NCBI RefSeq assembly: GCF_001713355.1
Contig: NZ_CP016448.1
Span: 2,170,001-2,234,000 of the forward strand
Source: Methyloversatilis sp. RAC08
Lineage (GTDB): Bacteria > Pseudomonadota > Gammaproteobacteria > Burkholderiales > Rhodocyclaceae
Direction of reading: 5' to 3'
DNA length: 64,000 bases
A model generated the notes under the pieces. The model saw only the letters and a program-made list of their open reading frames with translations. It was not told the DNA's origin and did no database searches. Shown here one piece after another: positions 18,732-26,741 of this stretch; positions within the stretch are counted from its first letter, which is position 1, and the number at the start of each line of letters is the position of its first letter. A program made the position numbers and the translations under genes.

Positions 18732-19117
18732 TTTGATCTCCTGTTATATAGGCTCTCAAAATATATCCCGTGCTTTTCGTCTGTCAAATTAGAGAAAATA
18801 ATTTGCTACGATTTTCTCCGGGCACCTCCCAGTTTTCACGCGGCGCACGATCGCCGCTTGGATTAATACTTCCGAGTAATGCTTGGGCTGAACGCTGTAT
18901 CGTTCGATACTTTCACGGCGCAACTCCGTGATTAGATAACGCATTAACTTCCGGCCGCTTTCCATGCACTTTAGCGCGGCTCGTTAAAGGGTATTTTTCC
19001 TTAGCTCGAATGCCATTAAGTGAGATCACTGAATGAAGCGATCACAGCATATCTGATTATATTCCGCGGATACAGTATGATTGAATCCTACGGCTTCACA
19101 AGCAATCAGGGAACGTC
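18732..19117. other. Intergenic region between divergent genes
   Basis: This is 386 bp between the integrase (leftward) and the small membrane protein (rightward). It is AT-rich, has no open frame of note, and presumably holds both promoters. I see no tRNA end, repeat or clear att core in it. Confidence 0.4.
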
Positions 19118-19348
19118 ATGGAGACAAACACACAAAGCGGTACTCACACGCCAACCTCTCACATTTTGGTGTTTTTAGCCGGGGCGCTTTTAATTGGGCT
19201 CTGGATTTACACACGTGACCTCATCGCATCCGGAATTATTGCCGCCGCTTTTGGGTGGTATGTGGCAACCCGGATTGAAGAGCATTTTTTGGCCGTTACC
19301 TGCGCAACAGTTTTGGGTATCATTTTTTATGCAATGAAAAAGTTTTAA
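19118..19348 (+). CDS. Small hydrophobic membrane protein, 76 aa
   Basis: After a short polar head (residues 1-14) the protein consists of three hydrophobic segments: HILVFLAGALLIGLWIY, LIASGIIAAAFGWYVA and FLAVTCATVLGIIFYAM. The last one ends in a basic tail (KKF). It should be an inner-membrane protein. AGGGAA lies about 5 bp before the ATG. I recognise no family. Many small three-helix proteins of this kind occur in mobile islands. It stands alone, transcribed away from the integrase and towards the converging zinc-ribbon operon. Confidence 0.6.
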   Translation: METNTQSGTHTPTSHILVFLAGALLIGLWIYTRDLIASGIIAAAFGWYVATRIEEHFLAVTCATVLGIIFYAMKKF

Positions 19349-19504
19349 GAGCGAGTCAACGGAATTGTCTGGAGATGGATGGCTGGGTTCGTTCGGTCAA
19401 TGCAGCACGATCGAGCTAACGTTAAGGTTATGGATTAACGTTAAAAGTTCCAGCCCAAGCTTTTCCACACCATAAATCTGCTTAAAGCTCGCGTTCTTCA
19501 AAAG

Positions 19505-20587
19505 CTAATCTCGCTCGACTTTACCAAGCATGACCCGCAACGTCTCAGCTGCCTTCTCAAAATCTTCTGCCCGCCGCTCTAGAAAATCCTCGGGACAGGA
19601 AGTCACCTCAGAGACGGCGATCCCCTCCTGCTTGAAAACCCGATATTCGCCGTCTGCCGTGCGGACGCCGGCAATTGCAAGGTCGCTGGTCGAAGCGTCG
19701 ACCATGTGTTCAATCTTGGGCCGGCGCTCTCCGGTCTTGCGCGCGATCTCATAACGGAAGGCCTGCTCCGGATTGATACGGGCGCCTTCGGGAAGCTTCA
19801 TCTCCGTTTGGCTTCGTAGATCGTTTGAGTGGGCATGTACAAGACGGCGAATGTCATCAGCTAGGTACGCGGGTTTTCCGAGAAATGTCGCTACCGGCAA
19901 ATTCCCTCCGCGCGCAAGATCCGACAGCCATTCAGGCACGTCTTCGATCGGCACGAAATCCTCGGGGCCTGCGCCACTGATCCGCCAGGAAAAAAGCTCA
20001 ACGCCTCGAAAATATATGACGCGCTCGCTTATCCGATCCTTACCCATGCGCTGATGATCATGAGCGTCGAGCCACTCACCATACACCGGTGGAAACTCCC
20101 GCTCCTCGGCGTGCTCGTCGCATAAGGTCGCCCAGCAACCCCCGTAATACAGACGTCCGGGCTCTCCGCAGCACTGGCAGGTTCGCCTCGCCTCGCTCGC
20201 GGCAATCTGAACAATCGCATCAATCTTTTCTCGCAGAACAGCAAGCATGCGTTTGCCGTCCGCGGACGCATCCTCAACGTCCTCCGACTCCTCCGAGTCA
20301 TCATCTGTCTGGTCATCCTCTACTGAGGTATCGATGGCAACCCTGCGCACCCCGTCCCCGCTCATCAGCGATACCGACACGACGGCGCTATTCCAGTACA
20401 TACAGAGGCGGCCGAATTTTTCCTTGATCTGCACCCAGTGGAACGCTGCCATCTCCTCCGGCGTCAGCGCCTCACGTACACGCTCAAGCGCTCGCTCGAC
20501 CACGTGGTTCCACCCTGAAGGGATGCTCGTGCCCAAATAATTGGGACCCTGAAACTGTTCGCCATACCGTTTTCGAAAGCCGGTCAT
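19505..20587 (-). CDS. Zn-ribbon module protein, 360 aa, last gene of the AAA+/phosphoesterase operon
   Basis: The N-terminal part resembles a phage/prophage hypothetical family: FRKRYGEQF near the start, SGWNHVVERALERV, then VQIKEKFGRLCMYW, an acidic linker, IAASEARRTCQCCGEPGRLY and WATLCDEHAEER. The CxxC...CxxH pattern is a probable zinc site. The C-terminal 170 residues (RVIYFRGVELFSWR onwards) are of unknown fold. I chose the Met at 20587 over the ATG at 20671: the former has AAGGAA 8 bp upstream, and family similarity starts there. It lies 204 bp after the nuclease gene, separated by two palindromes, so it may have its own control. Confidence 0.65.
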   Translation of the reverse strand: MTGFRKRYGEQFQGPNYLGTSIPSGWNHVVERALERVREALTPEEMAAFHWVQIKEKFGRLCMYWNSAVVSVSLMSGDGVRRVAIDTSVEDDQTDDDSEESEDVEDASADGKRMLAVLREKIDAIVQIAASEARRTCQCCGEPGRLYYGGCWATLCDEHAEEREFPPVYGEWLDAHDHQRMGKDRISERVIYFRGVELFSWRISGAGPEDFVPIEDVPEWLSDLARGGNLPVATFLGKPAYLADDIRRLVHAHSNDLRSQTEMKLPEGARINPEQAFRYEIARKTGERRPKIEHMVDASTSDLAIAGVRTADGEYRVFKQEGIAVSEVTSCPEDFLERRAEDFEKAAETLRVMLGKVERD

Positions 20588-20723
20588 GAGGAATTCCTTC
20601 TCTTTTCCTTCATTTGCCCATAATCGGTGGCGCGGATAGAGGCGGTTCGCTTCATGGCAAAAAAGCTGCATCTCCTGAAACAGACTGTCCGATCGCAGGT
20701 TTTCCGAGTTCGCTGTTTCCGCG

Positions 20724-20767
20724 TGATCGTGCGATCAACCGGAGGCAGGTCCTGCAGGACCTCCCTC
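20724..20767. promoter_or_regulatory. Two palindromes upstream of the large Zn-ribbon gene
   Basis: 20747-20762 is a perfect 16-bp palindrome (AGGTCCTGCAGGACCT). It extends to 26 bp (20742-20767) with a single mismatched pair. Directly before it, 20724-20737 reads TGATCG-TG-CGATCA. The region lacks a T-run, so a terminator is unlikely, and an operator for a dimeric regulator fits better. Both sites sit 137-180 bp before the start at 20587 and just past the stop of the winged-helix gene (20792), which is a natural candidate to bind them. Confidence 0.4.
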
Positions 20768-20791
20768 TTCGACCCTATTTTCCAACCGCGA

Positions 20792-21529
20792 CTACGCGCC
20801 ATTCCCGAGACCGCTCCACTCCCGGGGCATCTGCAGCGGTTGCCAGATCAGATCCGTGGGCGTCGAAACAAGGAGTACAAGACCTACATTCGTCTCCTTC
20901 GCGTGCCGCAGCACCCTGATGGAATGTTTAATGAGTGCTTCCGAGATTCCGTTCTGAGTGACGACAACCAAAACGAACGCAGCACAGGCATCAAGGTGAA
21001 TGCGCTGTGCGTGGGCCTCGTGGATTGCACGCACGTCGAATTGGTCGGCAAGCTTTACTTCAAAGGTCACCACATGGCGCGTTGGTTTTCCTCGCCTCAA
21101 GGCCGGATACGTGCCGCTTCCCAACAGATCCTGTCTCGACCAGATTCCGCCGGTGTCGCGTCGGCCTTGATGGGCGGTGTTCGCCACCTGGACATCTGAG
21201 AATCCAAGTGCTGGCATCCATTCACGCTGCAGTTTTTCCTGGATAGCCCCATAAGATTGCTTTTCTCTCGTCCAAATGGTCGGTTCGCAGTGATTTTCGG
21301 GAAGTAATCCCTCAAAGCCACATGGTTTGCGAACCAGACGAACACGCCGGCCGCGACCGCGGCAGCGTTCGATCTGTCCCCTTCGAACCAACTCTTCAGT
21401 GGCAACCTCGACTTCATCGCGACTCAGGCCGTTAAGCAGGGAGAGTTCGACAACTAGCATGGATTCACCTGTCGCCGCCAGGCATTCCGTGATCACTTGA
21501 TGGTGAGTTCGCTGCCCAAATAAATTCAT
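20792..21529 (-). CDS. Winged-helix protein with PD-(D/E)XK-like nuclease motif, 245 aa
   Basis: Residues about 1-65 read as a winged helix (LVVELSLLNGLSRDEVEVATEELVRRG, then a basic wing RCRGRGRRVRLVRK). Residues 90-190 contain IQEKLQREWM (helix with Glu), WSRQDLLG (Asp134) and VVTFEVKLAD (Glu157-x-Lys159), followed by a helix AIHEAHAQRIHL. This order matches the PD-(D/E)XK nuclease fold seen in restriction-like enzymes and in protein-DNA sensors. The start overlaps the stop of the preceding gene by 4 bp (ATGA). DNA binding and cleavage is the best guess. If the nuclease site is inactive, it could be a transcription regulator only. Confidence 0.65.
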   Translation of the reverse strand: MNLFGQRTHHQVITECLAATGESMLVVELSLLNGLSRDEVEVATEELVRRGQIERCRGRGRRVRLVRKPCGFEGLLPENHCEPTIWTREKQSYGAIQEKLQREWMPALGFSDVQVANTAHQGRRDTGGIWSRQDLLGSGTYPALRRGKPTRHVVTFEVKLADQFDVRAIHEAHAQRIHLDACAAFVLVVVTQNGISEALIKHSIRVLRHAKETNVGLVLLVSTPTDLIWQPLQMPREWSGLGNGA

Positions 21530-22215
21530 CGTCTTGATCGTGGGCTCTTGAAGATTAGGGGCTGATGGCTTTTCTTTTTTCCAGCCATTGAAGGTTTGTC
21601 GATTTGGCCTTTGAAGCGAGCGTCCTCAGCGTGGTGATGGACTTCGGTCATCACCACGCCTGCGATGGTCGCTGCGATGTCTTGGTAATCGAAGGCTTTC
21701 CTCTTGAGTTTGGGTGTCCTTGGGGCATATCTGTGGTCCGGCAGAAATGATGGGATGCCCGTTCTGCTGTGAGATGCCTTGTTTAGAATCAGGGCTGCCT
21801 TGCCGTAGTGAGGGTATCTTGCCTGCACGAATGCTTGATTTATCGGGAACTCACTGCTGAATTGAGATTTCTTGATTATAGAAGAGGCCTTGTATGCCCC
21901 CGAATTTACAGCGCAATTCAGCGCTGTAAATTCTCCCCCTGAAGGGCGTCGCGGAATCTCGAAAAAAACCACGAGCTTCCACATTATTCGCACTTTAAAG
22001 GGGGTGCGAATAATGTTTTGAATTAAGGCCTCTTGGTTATCTTTAGAAATCCATCGTGTCAAATTTTGGAGTTCTTTTCCTCTGGCATCCTTGTTCATTT
22101 TTGGATACCTCTGTCCGTCATGCGGGAAAGCCGGCAGGGGCGCGAATGCGTCGTAAGGAAGTGTTCTCTCTGGCACGCTTGAAGGCTTCAAGGTGGGGTA
22201 AGCACCGGGCCTCAT
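21526..22215 (-). CDS. Unknown protein, 229 aa, operon member
   Basis: I do not recognise this family. The start overlaps the phosphoesterase stop (ATGA, 22212-22215) and its stop overlaps the start of the nuclease gene in the same way, so it is translationally coupled on both sides. An internal Met (22098, MNKDARGKELQN) is an alternative start. The composition is basic and ends in KSPRSRR. A central segment (FTALNCAVNSGAYKAS) and a helix-rich end (YQDIAATIAGVVMTEVHHHAED) are the only ordered-looking parts. The high Lys/Arg content suggests nucleic-acid contact, but nothing more specific can be said. Confidence 0.6.
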   Translation of the reverse strand: MRPGAYPTLKPSSVPERTLPYDAFAPLPAFPHDGQRYPKMNKDARGKELQNLTRWISKDNQEALIQNIIRTPFKVRIMWKLVVFFEIPRRPSGGEFTALNCAVNSGAYKASSIIKKSQFSSEFPINQAFVQARYPHYGKAALILNKASHSRTGIPSFLPDHRYAPRTPKLKRKAFDYQDIAATIAGVVMTEVHHHAEDARFKGQIDKPSMAGKKKSHQPLIFKSPRSRR

Positions 22216-23075
22216 AGTTCATCATCCGTGTTCATGAGGGATGACCGCATCCGACCCGCGCGCTCCACGTCGTACTCACCTTGTCGGACCACGCGGACCT
22301 CCAGGCTGTCGAGGTCGAGTTCTGCGATGCCTCTAAAGCCCACGCCCACGCATGCGAATCCCATCCGTTTCTGCTCAGCGCTGTAGTCCAGGCTGTCGTG
22401 GTGGTGGCCGTGGACGACGAGTTTTGCGCCCATGGCCCGGGCAAGGTGATCGATACCGATGTGACCGTAGGGGTGGCAACTCGGCGCCTCGTGGGTAATC
22501 AGCACATCCGTCTGCAAGTTGGCCATTCGTTCGAAATCTTCCGGAAAGATGCTTGATAAATGGAGGATTTCCGAACCAAAGAGCACGTTTGCGTGGAATA
22601 AGGGATCGTCAAGGGAAGCGACGGCTTGTTCAGCGGTGATCCCCTGCTCTTTGAACCGGGCCGGGTTGGGTGTGGCGAGGATTCGTTGCGTGGCAAACTC
22701 TTTAAAGCTCTTAAAACTCGCTGTTTTGCCGTCGAATTGCTGCAAATCCGGCGACCAGACGGTTTTTCGGAAAACACCCCCGAAGCCCGCGAGTCGGATG
22801 CCTTTCATTTCAACCACGCGCTGATCGAGGTTTTCATCCAGCGCGGTGAGGAGGTTGAGCCACGTGGTGACGAGTTCTGTGTCGTGGTTGCCGCGTATCC
22901 ACCAGGTTTGAATGCCCTCTTCCTTCAGTGGAGCAAGGATCTCGCACATGCTCCTCGTGGGTTCGATGTCGCCCAGAAAGACGACACCAGCGGGACGACG
23001 CGCCAGCGCTTCATGGATGGCTTGGTCAAACCGCCCATGAACATCCCCAAAAAGGAGGATGGATCTCGATTTCAT
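22212..23075 (-). CDS. Calcineurin-like metallophosphoesterase, 287 aa
   Basis: The full set of metallophosphoesterase motifs is present: GDVHG (residues 10-14), FLGDIEP, WIRGNHD, ITHEAPS, and HGHHHD near the C-terminus. Two metal ions should be bound, and phosphomonoesters, phosphodiesters or nucleotides hydrolysed. Length fits a single-domain enzyme with no signal peptide, so it is cytoplasmic. It follows the 138-aa Zn-ribbon gene by 64 bp and overlaps the next gene by 4 bp. With an AAA+ ATPase and a nuclease in the same operon, a nucleic-acid or nucleotide-second-messenger substrate is plausible, but this is inference. Confidence 0.9.
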   Translation of the reverse strand: MKSRSILLFGDVHGRFDQAIHEALARRPAGVVFLGDIEPTRSMCEILAPLKEEGIQTWWIRGNHDTELVTTWLNLLTALDENLDQRVVEMKGIRLAGFGGVFRKTVWSPDLQQFDGKTASFKSFKEFATQRILATPNPARFKEQGITAEQAVASLDDPLFHANVLFGSEILHLSSIFPEDFERMANLQTDVLITHEAPSCHPYGHIGIDHLARAMGAKLVVHGHHHDSLDYSAEQKRMGFACVGVGFRGIAELDLDSLEVRVVRQGEYDVERAGRMRSSLMNTDDEL

Positions 23076-23139
23076 GCGAATAGACCCAGAATTTTCGGGT
23101 TTTTGCGCTCAAAAATCGGATTTTCGGAGAAACGGTCGT

Positions 23140-23556
23140 TCATTGGCCGCATACCGATGAGCCGCCTACCCTTCGACACCAGTCACAGAGCGTCGTCCAG
23201 CACGTTTGATGGTGCAACGTGGGCGCTCCACAGTGCTCGCAGACAAAGGACGACTCCTTTCGGGCGATTTCCACTACGCGTCGAGAGTGTTCCGTACTCA
23301 TGCCGATTCGGAACTTGAGTTGCCAGAATTTTTGCGTGACGCCCTTCAAAAGTGGGATGTTCCCTACCGGCGCTTTTCGAATCTCCATCGCGTAAAGGCA
23401 CTCGGCTTCGATGCCCGTGCATGCCTGATCGACCAGATCGAACCACCCGTTACCGCAGTCCAGATGCCATCGCCACTCATGCTCTGCCTGCTCTCTGATC
23501 TCCCGGAAAAGGAGCGGGTAGCGGTTAATCAACTTTTTGACGAGGACGATATTCAT
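23140..23556 (-). CDS. Small Zn-ribbon module protein, 138 aa
   Basis: It has the same architecture as the large protein at the end of the operon. KLINRYPLLFR is followed by CGNGWFDLVDQACTGIEAEC, then TQKFWQLKFRIG, then VVEIARKESSFVCEHCGAP, then CWTTLCDWC. This is a phage/prophage-type hypothetical family with a CxxC...CxxC zinc site at the C-terminus. It starts 5 bp after the stop of the AAA+ gene, so it is the second gene of the operon. No catalytic residues are evident. A sensor or adaptor role is possible. Confidence 0.65.
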   Translation of the reverse strand: MNIVLVKKLINRYPLLFREIREQAEHEWRWHLDCGNGWFDLVDQACTGIEAECLYAMEIRKAPVGNIPLLKGVTQKFWQLKFRIGMSTEHSRRVVEIARKESSFVCEHCGAPTLHHQTCWTTLCDWCRRVGGSSVCGQ

Positions 23557-23561
23557 GCTCG

Positions 23562-25130
23562 TCAGTGAATGGCGAGTGTTGCAGTGTCAGCGCAAAGATC
23601 CCGCCCGAGCAGATCTTCGGCGATCAGGTGACTACGCCCCGTCAGTACCGCCCGACCCGCGGCAGATGTGAGCCGCTTTCTCATTTCGCGCGGCGGTAAG
23701 GCTGAAAGAACCGTCAACACTTCGTCGCTCAGGTGTCGATCCAGCACGTCGGTCAAGCCACGCTCGTCGAGAAAGTGAGCGAACACGTGGGTTGCAATTT
23801 GCCGGCCTTCATTCTCTTTCGGACTCGGGATCTCGAAGGTGACGAATCGCTGCCGGATGGGGTCGGGAACGAGTTCGATGTGGTTGCAGGTCGCAAACCA
23901 CAGGACGCGGCTCGCATCAAGAAGCAACTCGGGGAGCGACAGATCACAGAAACGTCTGGCAGTACTTCGTTCAAGCAACAGGTGCAGCGCCCCAAGCGCA
24001 GCCTTTTCTCCGCGTCCGCCACTAATACTGCTCACTTTGTCGATCTCTTCCAGCACCACAGCGGGGTTGGCGACCGGGGAAGTGACGAGGTGCCAGAAAA
24101 GCCGGCCTTCGTGAGAGTTCGCCCAGAAAGTCTCACTCCCGGCGAGGGCGGCACCGCTTTGTGCGCTGGCCATGTCCACCAACAGCACGGGAGCAAGACG
24201 TAATCCGTCTGCCAAATGTTGCAGATACAGCGTCTTTCCCAGGCCCGGCCGGCTATGGATCAGAACCGGATCCAGCGCAATGGCTCGTCCAGTCGCCAAG
24301 GACAGCGCGCACTGGCCTTCGATGTAATCAGTGACTGAAGTGAAATTTGGAAATAAGGCTCTTAATTCAGTAAAAAGACCGTGAATGACACCTGAAAACT
24401 GTCTCAGGGGCTTTTTTGAACTGTGCGCCTTCAACCCGACAACGATGCCACGAATGCGCACCTTCGCGTCATAGTCTCGTCCACTGACCCGCATCTCCAA
24501 AAGCTCAACACCCTTCTCTTCCCACACATCAACAAGTTCTTCGCGCTTCATAACGGCCAAGCCTGCTTCTTCGACGTCAGGCGGATGCTGGGCATCCCCC
24601 TCTTCCGTCGAAAGAGACGAAACGTCACCAACGAAAGAATCAACACAATCGCTGGAAGAAAAAAGAGGGATGGCACTTGAAGATTGAGGATCGGTTGCAT
24701 CAAACCATGCCGCAACCTTTAACCCCTCAAGATAAGAATGCTCCTCGCAGAATTTGTTGTTCTCCCTCTCCAGAGGACTTCCACAAGCGTTACAGGAATA
24801 CGCAGCCAGATAGCGGAAATGTCGACACCGTTCCGTGAGCGCCGCAGTCCTTGCCTCATCCAAGTCCTTGATAAACATGAAAACGGATGGTCCGTACGCA
24901 CCGTAGGCCCAAAAGATGAAGGCGGAGATGTCGTTAACACGGGCGTCGCCTACGATCACCCGAAATTCATTCAGTGCATCAAGAACGATCGATACGTGGC
25001 CAGGGAGGAATTCGATGGAAAACTGCATAGACCACGGGAATTCAGTGCGCTGAACCTGGGCGGAATACGCACGAAAAACCTCGTGATCATCGAAGATCTT
25101 GTCTAGAAGAATGTTCCGCAGCGCCATCAT
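23562..25130 (-). CDS. AAA+ ATPase with N-terminal Zn-ribbon module, first gene of the operon
   Basis: The N-terminal 140 residues end in a zinc-ribbon-like segment (AYSCNACGSPLERE, then FCEEHSYLEG). A linker of about 90 acidic residues follows, then a complete AAA+ core: Walker A HSRPGLGKT (about residues 291-300), Walker B VVLEEIDKV, sensor-1 FATCNHIE, Arg finger DPIRQRFVTFEIP, and sensor-2-like REMRKRLTSAAGRAV. This layout resembles Lon/ClpX-like single-ring ATPases but lacks a protease domain. It should be a remodelling motor. The frame opens at 25160; I prefer the Met pair at 25127-25130 because GAGG precedes it. The promoter region is shared with a divergent HTH gene. Confidence 0.8.
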   Translation of the reverse strand: MMALRNILLDKIFDDHEVFRAYSAQVQRTEFPWSMQFSIEFLPGHVSIVLDALNEFRVIVGDARVNDISAFIFWAYGAYGPSVFMFIKDLDEARTAALTERCRHFRYLAAYSCNACGSPLERENNKFCEEHSYLEGLKVAAWFDATDPQSSSAIPLFSSSDCVDSFVGDVSSLSTEEGDAQHPPDVEEAGLAVMKREELVDVWEEKGVELLEMRVSGRDYDAKVRIRGIVVGLKAHSSKKPLRQFSGVIHGLFTELRALFPNFTSVTDYIEGQCALSLATGRAIALDPVLIHSRPGLGKTLYLQHLADGLRLAPVLLVDMASAQSGAALAGSETFWANSHEGRLFWHLVTSPVANPAVVLEEIDKVSSISGGRGEKAALGALHLLLERSTARRFCDLSLPELLLDASRVLWFATCNHIELVPDPIRQRFVTFEIPSPKENEGRQIATHVFAHFLDERGLTDVLDRHLSDEVLTVLSALPPREMRKRLTSAAGRAVLTGRSHLIAEDLLGRDLCADTATLAIH

Positions 25131-25236
25131 GACCTCACAATGGCCGCAGTAGAGCATCATTCTTTGTGTGTGTAAACCCCTTTAAAATCAGAGGGAATCG
25201 CGGTCAAGAAAAAATATTTCGCTGGATTATTACTTT

Positions 25237-25242
25237 TATAAT
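25237..25242 (+). promoter_or_regulatory. Candidate -10 box upstream of the small HTH gene
   Basis: A perfect TATAAT hexamer lies 62 bp before the ATG at 25304, inside a 140-bp AT-rich divergent promoter region. The expected -35 position shows only ATATTT, so a weak or activator-dependent promoter is more likely than a strong one. Confidence 0.3.
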
Positions 25243-25303
25243 GGTGCATTAGTCAGTCTTTGATTACATTTAGAGCACGATAAACAACCCTTTAGGGGGA
25301 TAG

Positions 25304-25513
25304 ATGATGGTTTTAAAAAGTGAAAGCCACGCAAAACATTTTCCGCTGGCCACCTTCGAATTTTCGGAGAGATTCAAGGTCAAGGCGCAAACGGTAAGGC
25401 GTCGGTTGTGCGAACGCGGGTCCTATTACGGGTTTGTCCCGGTAAAACTTCCAAATGGCCGTCTGGCTTGGCCAGAGGTGGTTGTAACCGCAGATGGGCC
25501 TCAAGTTCTTTAA
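25304..25513 (+). CDS. Small HTH DNA-binding protein, 69 aa
   Basis: It reads FEFSERFKVKAQTVRRRLCERGSY followed by KLPNGRLAWPEV. This is the pattern of excisionase/AlpA or pyocin-activator-like small regulators: helix-turn-helix with a recognition helix TVRRRL and a beta wing PNGRLAWP. The start has a strong AGGGGGA box 4 bp upstream. It is divergent from the AAA+ operon and upstream of a 78-aa gene. It could control the operon or act in excision of an element. Confidence 0.6.
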   Translation: MMVLKSESHAKHFPLATFEFSERFKVKAQTVRRRLCERGSYYGFVPVKLPNGRLAWPEVVVTADGPQVL

Positions 25514-25543
25514 AACATAACTTATCAGCGCAAAGGATTCATC

Positions 25544-25780
25544 ATGGTAAAAAAAGCAAAAGCAAAGCTGTCGGCAGTCGAGCAAGAATTTGATGACGAT
25601 GAGTATCTTCAGTCGTACGGCAGCTATGCCGGCGATGGTTCTGATCTTTACGACGCAGACACAGGTTCCAACAGTACGGATTACAAACTCGAAGGTGTCG
25701 GGAAAGTTGATCAAGACAACATGCGATATCAACAGGCAGTAAAGGACCTGGCTAAAGTGATCATCAATCTCGTCGAGTGA
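25544..25780 (+). CDS. Small acidic protein, 78 aa, unknown
   Basis: It has a basic N-terminus (MVKKAKAKL), a long acidic Asp/Tyr/Gly stretch (residues 15-45), and a C-terminal helix YQQAVKDLAKVIINLVE. AGGA lies 8 bp before the ATG. It follows the HTH gene by 30 bp and is followed by a terminator, so the two form a short operon. I recognise no family. The acidic middle part could mimic DNA, as in some anti-restriction proteins, but this is only a compositional observation. Confidence 0.5.
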   Translation: MVKKAKAKLSAVEQEFDDDEYLQSYGSYAGDGSDLYDADTGSNSTDYKLEGVGKVDQDNMRYQQAVKDLAKVIINLVE

Positions 25781-25833
25781 TTGAGCTGCAAAAGCGAACA
25801 TTGCCGGGCTGCCCGGGAAGTCAGACGCAACAA

Positions 25834-25868
25834 AAAAGGGGCACTTGAATAAAGTGCCCCTTTTGCAT
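25834..25868 (+). terminator. Intrinsic terminator after the two-gene HTH operon
   Basis: Stem AAAAGGGGCAC (25834-25844) pairs with GTGCCCCTTTT (25854-25864) over a 9-base loop, giving an 11-bp stem with a terminal T-run. The A-run on the other side makes it workable in both directions. Confidence 0.85.
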
Positions 25869-25931
25869 TCCTCATCCTCTGCCACTTGTTTTCGCGACAC
25901 CGTGACCTGCCCCAATTCTTCGGACCATGAA

Positions 25932-26736
25932 TTACTTGAAAGAAGTAGCTTCGTGGTCCTTGCCTGACAGGGAATAGACGAACTGCGCAGGGGTCAGGTA
26001 GCCCAGTGCAGAGTGTGGTCGTACTGCGTTGTAATGGCGCCGCCATTGTTCGATCACGACCCGCGCTTCCGTGCGGTTTCGGAAGTATTCCATCGACAGG
26101 CACTCGTCGCGAAACTTGCCGTTGAAACTCTCATCGGTACCGTTCTGCCAAGGTTTGCCCGGCTGCGACAGCGCCATCTGCAAGCCCTCGCCTGCAGCCC
26201 ACTGCAACAATCGGGTCGAGACGAACTCCGGGCCGTTGTCCGAGCGCAGAAACTTCGGCGCACCGCGTTCGCTGATCAACCGGCTCAGTACCTCGACCAC
26301 ACGCTCCGAACGAATGCTGCCCGCCACATCGATCGCCAGTGCCTCCCGCGTGCGCTCGTCGATCACCGTCAGGCACTTGAGTTGCTGACTGTTGGCGCAA
26401 GTGTCGAACACAAGGTCGTACGCCCACGCATGGTTTGCTGCGGGCGCACGCTGCACCTGGAAGCCCGCCTTGTTCCACAGCCGCCAGGTGGCGGCCAATG
26501 CTCAGGCTGAGTCCGGCACGGCGCAGGAAGATACGAATGCGCCGATATCCGTACCGTGGGTACTGACCCGCCAGCTTCTGCATTTGCTCAATCGCCGGCT
26601 GATCCCGAACATCCAGCCGCGACACATAACCCAGACCGGAGCGCGATACGTTGAGCAGCGCGCAGGCACGCCGTCTCGATAGTCCTTTACCTTCTGCAAG
26701 CAGCACCTGCGCCCGACGGGCGCAGGTGCTCACCAT
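25932..26736 (-). pseudogene. IS407-like transposase OrfB, frameshifted
   Basis: The first frame (from 26736) reads ACALLNVSRSGLGYVSRLDV and YPRYGYRRIRIFLRRAGL. The frame then changes near 26500, and from about 26490 another frame carries the DDE core: YDLVFDTCAN (normally W-x-x-D-F), FLRSDNGPEFVS, NGTDESFNGKFRDECL, and HYNAVRPHSALGYLTP. A single-base indel splits the protein between the HTH and integrase domains. The first core motif (LVFDTCAN) also departs from the usual DFVxD. The element is therefore probably inactive. Confidence 0.85.
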
Positions 26737-26741
26737 TTATT

